A stretch of 6,768 bases of DNA from Ruminococcaceae bacterium UBA7067 (GTDB lineage: Bacteria > Bacillota > Clostridia > Oscillospirales > Acutalibacteraceae): assembly GCA_002493755.1 (NCBI GenBank), contig DKZT01000034.1, positions 1 to 6,768 of the forward strand, in the 5' to 3' direction. The translations under genes and the position numbers were made by a program. Position 1 is the first letter of the stretch; every line of letters begins with the position of its first letter. This document shows, piece by piece, positions 5,366-6,768 of the stretch. Below the pieces are notes generated by a model. That model was not told the DNA's origin. It was given only the letters and a program-made list of their open reading frames with translations, and did not search any database.

Positions 5366-6601
5366 TTATTTATTTACAAATAATGAATCAATAAACTGTC
5401 TTGCACAGCGTGCCGAACGTCCTCCCCTGTCGAGCGCCCAGCTTTCAGCCTTTTTAAACAGCTCGCTTTGCTCCATATCTACTCCTCGCTGTGCTGCTAT
5501 TGCGGCAACTATGTCGAGATAATCCTGCTTGCTCGGTGCAGAGAAATTAACCGACAAGCCGAAACGGTCGGCAAGCGACAGGCTTTCCTGCATCTGGTCG
5601 TTGCGGTGAAGCTCGCCGCCCTCTCTGTCTGAAAAGGTTTCCTTGACAATATGCCGTCTGTTTGAGGTAGCGTAAATAAGCGTGTTTTCGGGTCTTGCGG
5701 CAAGACCGCCCTCAAGCACCGCCTTTAGCGAGGTGTAGCTGTTGTCCTGAGTCTGGAATGATAAATCGTCAATATAAAGAATGAACTTCATCGGAACCAT
5801 AGCGATTTTGTCTATCAGCAGCGGAAAATCGCACAGACGCTCCTTTGGCATTTCAACAACCCTGAGTCCCTGTGTGCAGTATTCGTTGAGAATAGCCTTA
5901 ACGGTAGAGGACTTTCCTGTTCCCTTGTCGCCGTAAAGCAGGCAGTTGTTTGCGCTTTGTCCGTTTAAAAATGCCCGTGTATTGTTGATGACAAGGTTTC
6001 GTGCGTAGCTGTAACCCTTTAAATCCTCAAGGGTTACGCTGTCAGGGTGAAGAACAGGGTGTATTGAACCGTCACGCCAGATAAACGCCTTGTAGCGCGC
6101 AAACATACCGCAGCCGTTGCGGCGGTAGAAATCTGCACTGAGCGAAACGGCGTTTTCCGTGTCAGCCATCTGCTTAAGCGGCTCGTCTGTTTTCCATAGC
6201 GGCAGAGTGTCAATAATCGCGCTTATTTCGTCCTTGTATTTATAGTCGCTGAGTATCTGCTCAGGCTGTATGAGCGACGCTTCAACAATTATTGAAATAT
6301 CCCTGCGTGCGGCAGAAATTATGCTTTCGGGTAAATCGCTGAGCTTGTCGCTTGCGGCTGCCTTTGAAAAGCTGTTTTCATCGTATAATGCCGCCTTTGT
6401 TATGTAGGTGCACAGATTATCCTGACAGCCCTTTTCACAAAGCAGGGCAAAAAAATCGCCCCATACCGACAAAAATTCATCAGGCAGGCTGTTTGAGCTT
6501 TTGAGCAGTTTCAAAAATTGTGAGGGAACACTGCGGTTTAATATTCCCTTATAAATTGAAAGAGATTGCATTTTCAGAGCGTATTCTTCTGTTTTAGTCA
6601 T
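5366..6601 (-). CDS. DUF815-type AAA+ ATPase
   Basis: The 411-residue protein has a poorly conserved helical N-terminal region (about 1-185) followed by an ATPase core recognisable as the DUF815 family (PF05673). The core holds Walker A GDKGTGKSS (224-232, Lys230), Walker B FILYIDDLSF (273-282, Asp278/Asp279), the family block LKAVLEGGL, sensor-1 YATSNRRH (310-317, Asn314), SLADRFGLSVNF with the probable arginine finger Arg346, and the C-terminal GGRSARCARQF with sensor-2-like arginines 395/398. The family is predicted to be cytosolic and ATP-hydrolysing, and its cellular role is not established. The start has AGAGGG at 6607-6612, 5 nt from the ATG. It is the first gene of a two-gene minus-strand operon, preceded by a good promoter. 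The family assignment is firm and the function is open. Confidence 0.93.
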   Translation of the reverse strand: MTKTEEYALKMQSLSIYKGILNRSVPSQFLKLLKSSNSLPDEFLSVWGDFFALLCEKGCQDNLCTYITKAALYDENSFSKAAASDKLSDLPESIISAARRDISIIVEASLIQPEQILSDYKYKDEISAIIDTLPLWKTDEPLKQMADTENAVSLSADFYRRNGCGMFARYKAFIWRDGSIHPVLHPDSVTLEDLKGYSYARNLVINNTRAFLNGQSANNCLLYGDKGTGKSSTVKAILNEYCTQGLRVVEMPKERLCDFPLLIDKIAMVPMKFILYIDDLSFQTQDNSYTSLKAVLEGGLAARPENTLIYATSNRRHIVKETFSDREGGELHRNDQMQESLSLADRFGLSVNFSAPSKQDYLDIVAAIAAQRGVDMEQSELFKKAESWALDRGGRSARCARQFIDSLFVNK

Positions 6602-6645
6602 AATATCCCTCTTTTTTTAGTTCGTCTATTATTAACTATTCTATT

Positions 6646-6674
6646 ATTTTACAATTTTTGCGTCTGTAAGTCAA
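6646..6674 (-). promoter_or_regulatory. Sigma-A-type promoter for the ATPase-lipoprotein operon
   Basis: On the minus strand, TTGACT (6669-6674) is separated by exactly 17 nt from TAAAAT (6646-6651). This is 5 of 6 matches to each consensus box with ideal spacing, in AT-rich DNA. A start site near 6639 would give a leader of roughly 38 nt before the ATG at 6601. No operator palindrome or riboswitch fits in so short a leader. The heptamer array at 6689-6723 begins 14 nt upstream of the -35 box. Confidence 0.75.
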
Positions 6675-6688
6675 ATATAAATATTTAT

Positions 6689-6723
6689 TAGTTTTGAGTT
6701 CAGAGTTTTGAGTTTAGAGTTGA
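6689..6723 (+). repeat. GAGTTNA heptamer array at the right edge
   Basis: Five 7-nt units read TAGTTTT, GAGTTCA, GAGTTTT, GAGTTTA, GAGTTGA, then a degenerate GTGGACA. They share the GAGT start and the 7-nt period with the arrays at 3746-3794 and 4095-4129 but have drifted to T-rich ends. The array lies just upstream of the minus-strand operon promoter and is followed on the plus strand by GAAACGAGGTC. Confidence 0.75.
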
Positions 6724-6737
6724 GTGGACAGAAATGT

Positions 6738-6768
6738 GAAACGAGGTCGTAGGGAACGGTCTTGACCG
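6738..6768 (+). repeat. GAAACGAGGTC junction word and start of another palindromic element
   Basis: GAAACGAGGTC (6738-6748) is identical to the inverted copy at 4086-4096 beside the MITE-like element. It is followed by GTAGGGAACGGTCTTGACCG. In that stretch CGGTC-TT-GACCG (6757-6768) is a perfect palindrome cut off by the window edge. The core differs from the 3931-4085 element, which suggests a different element family attached to the same kind of boundary. Confidence 0.5.

Noticed and set aside
404..5715. Other antisense or alternate-frame open frames of 60-110 codons within the five genes
   Set aside because: They lie inside strongly conserved coding regions, lack ribosome binding sites and show no recognisable protein features.

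Overview
The window looks like chromosomal DNA of a low-to-moderate GC gut-type Firmicute, most likely a Clostridia member of the Ruminococcus/Oscillospiraceae kind. This is inferred from gyrase and DUF815 sequence style, Bacillota-type Shine-Dalgarno sites, and AT-rich or GAGTGAA-type heptamer tracts next to small palindromic elements. The genus cannot be fixed from sequence alone.

Layout: a plus-strand cluster holds three closely spaced genes. These are a two-pass membrane protein with a YcxB-like C-terminal part (89-805), a YbgC/FadM-type hotdog acyl-CoA thioesterase (819-1241), and gyrA for DNA gyrase subunit A (1266-3779, TTG start set by its Shine-Dalgarno). A minus-strand pair converges on it: a DUF815-type AAA+ ATPase (6601 to 5366) followed after 21 nt by a lipoprotein (5344 to 4136). 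The lipoprotein joins an iron-siderophore/cobalamin-type substrate-binding domain to a C-terminal peptidoglycan-binding domain. A clear sigma-70-type promoter (TTGACT, 17 nt, TAAAAT) lies in front of the minus-strand pair.

The gap between the convergent genes (3780-4135, about 356 bases) contains no gene but is highly structured. It holds a direct heptamer array that also encodes the end of gyrA, a truncated left end of a palindromic element, a bidirectional terminator hairpin, a 155-bp MITE-like element with near-perfect terminal inverted repeats, and a second heptamer array in inverted orientation that stops 6 nt short of the lipoprotein stop codon. Related 7-nt arrays also occur at both window edges. 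Three of the four arrays are followed by the same word, GAAACGAG, which leads into a palindromic element or a fragment of one.

The protein-coding content is mostly ordinary. The parts most worth following up are the composite repeat system (7-nt array, GAAACGAG, palindromic core), the takeover of the gyrA 3' end by that repeat, and the binding-protein/peptidoglycan-binding fusion paired with a DUF815 ATPase and no visible ABC permease.
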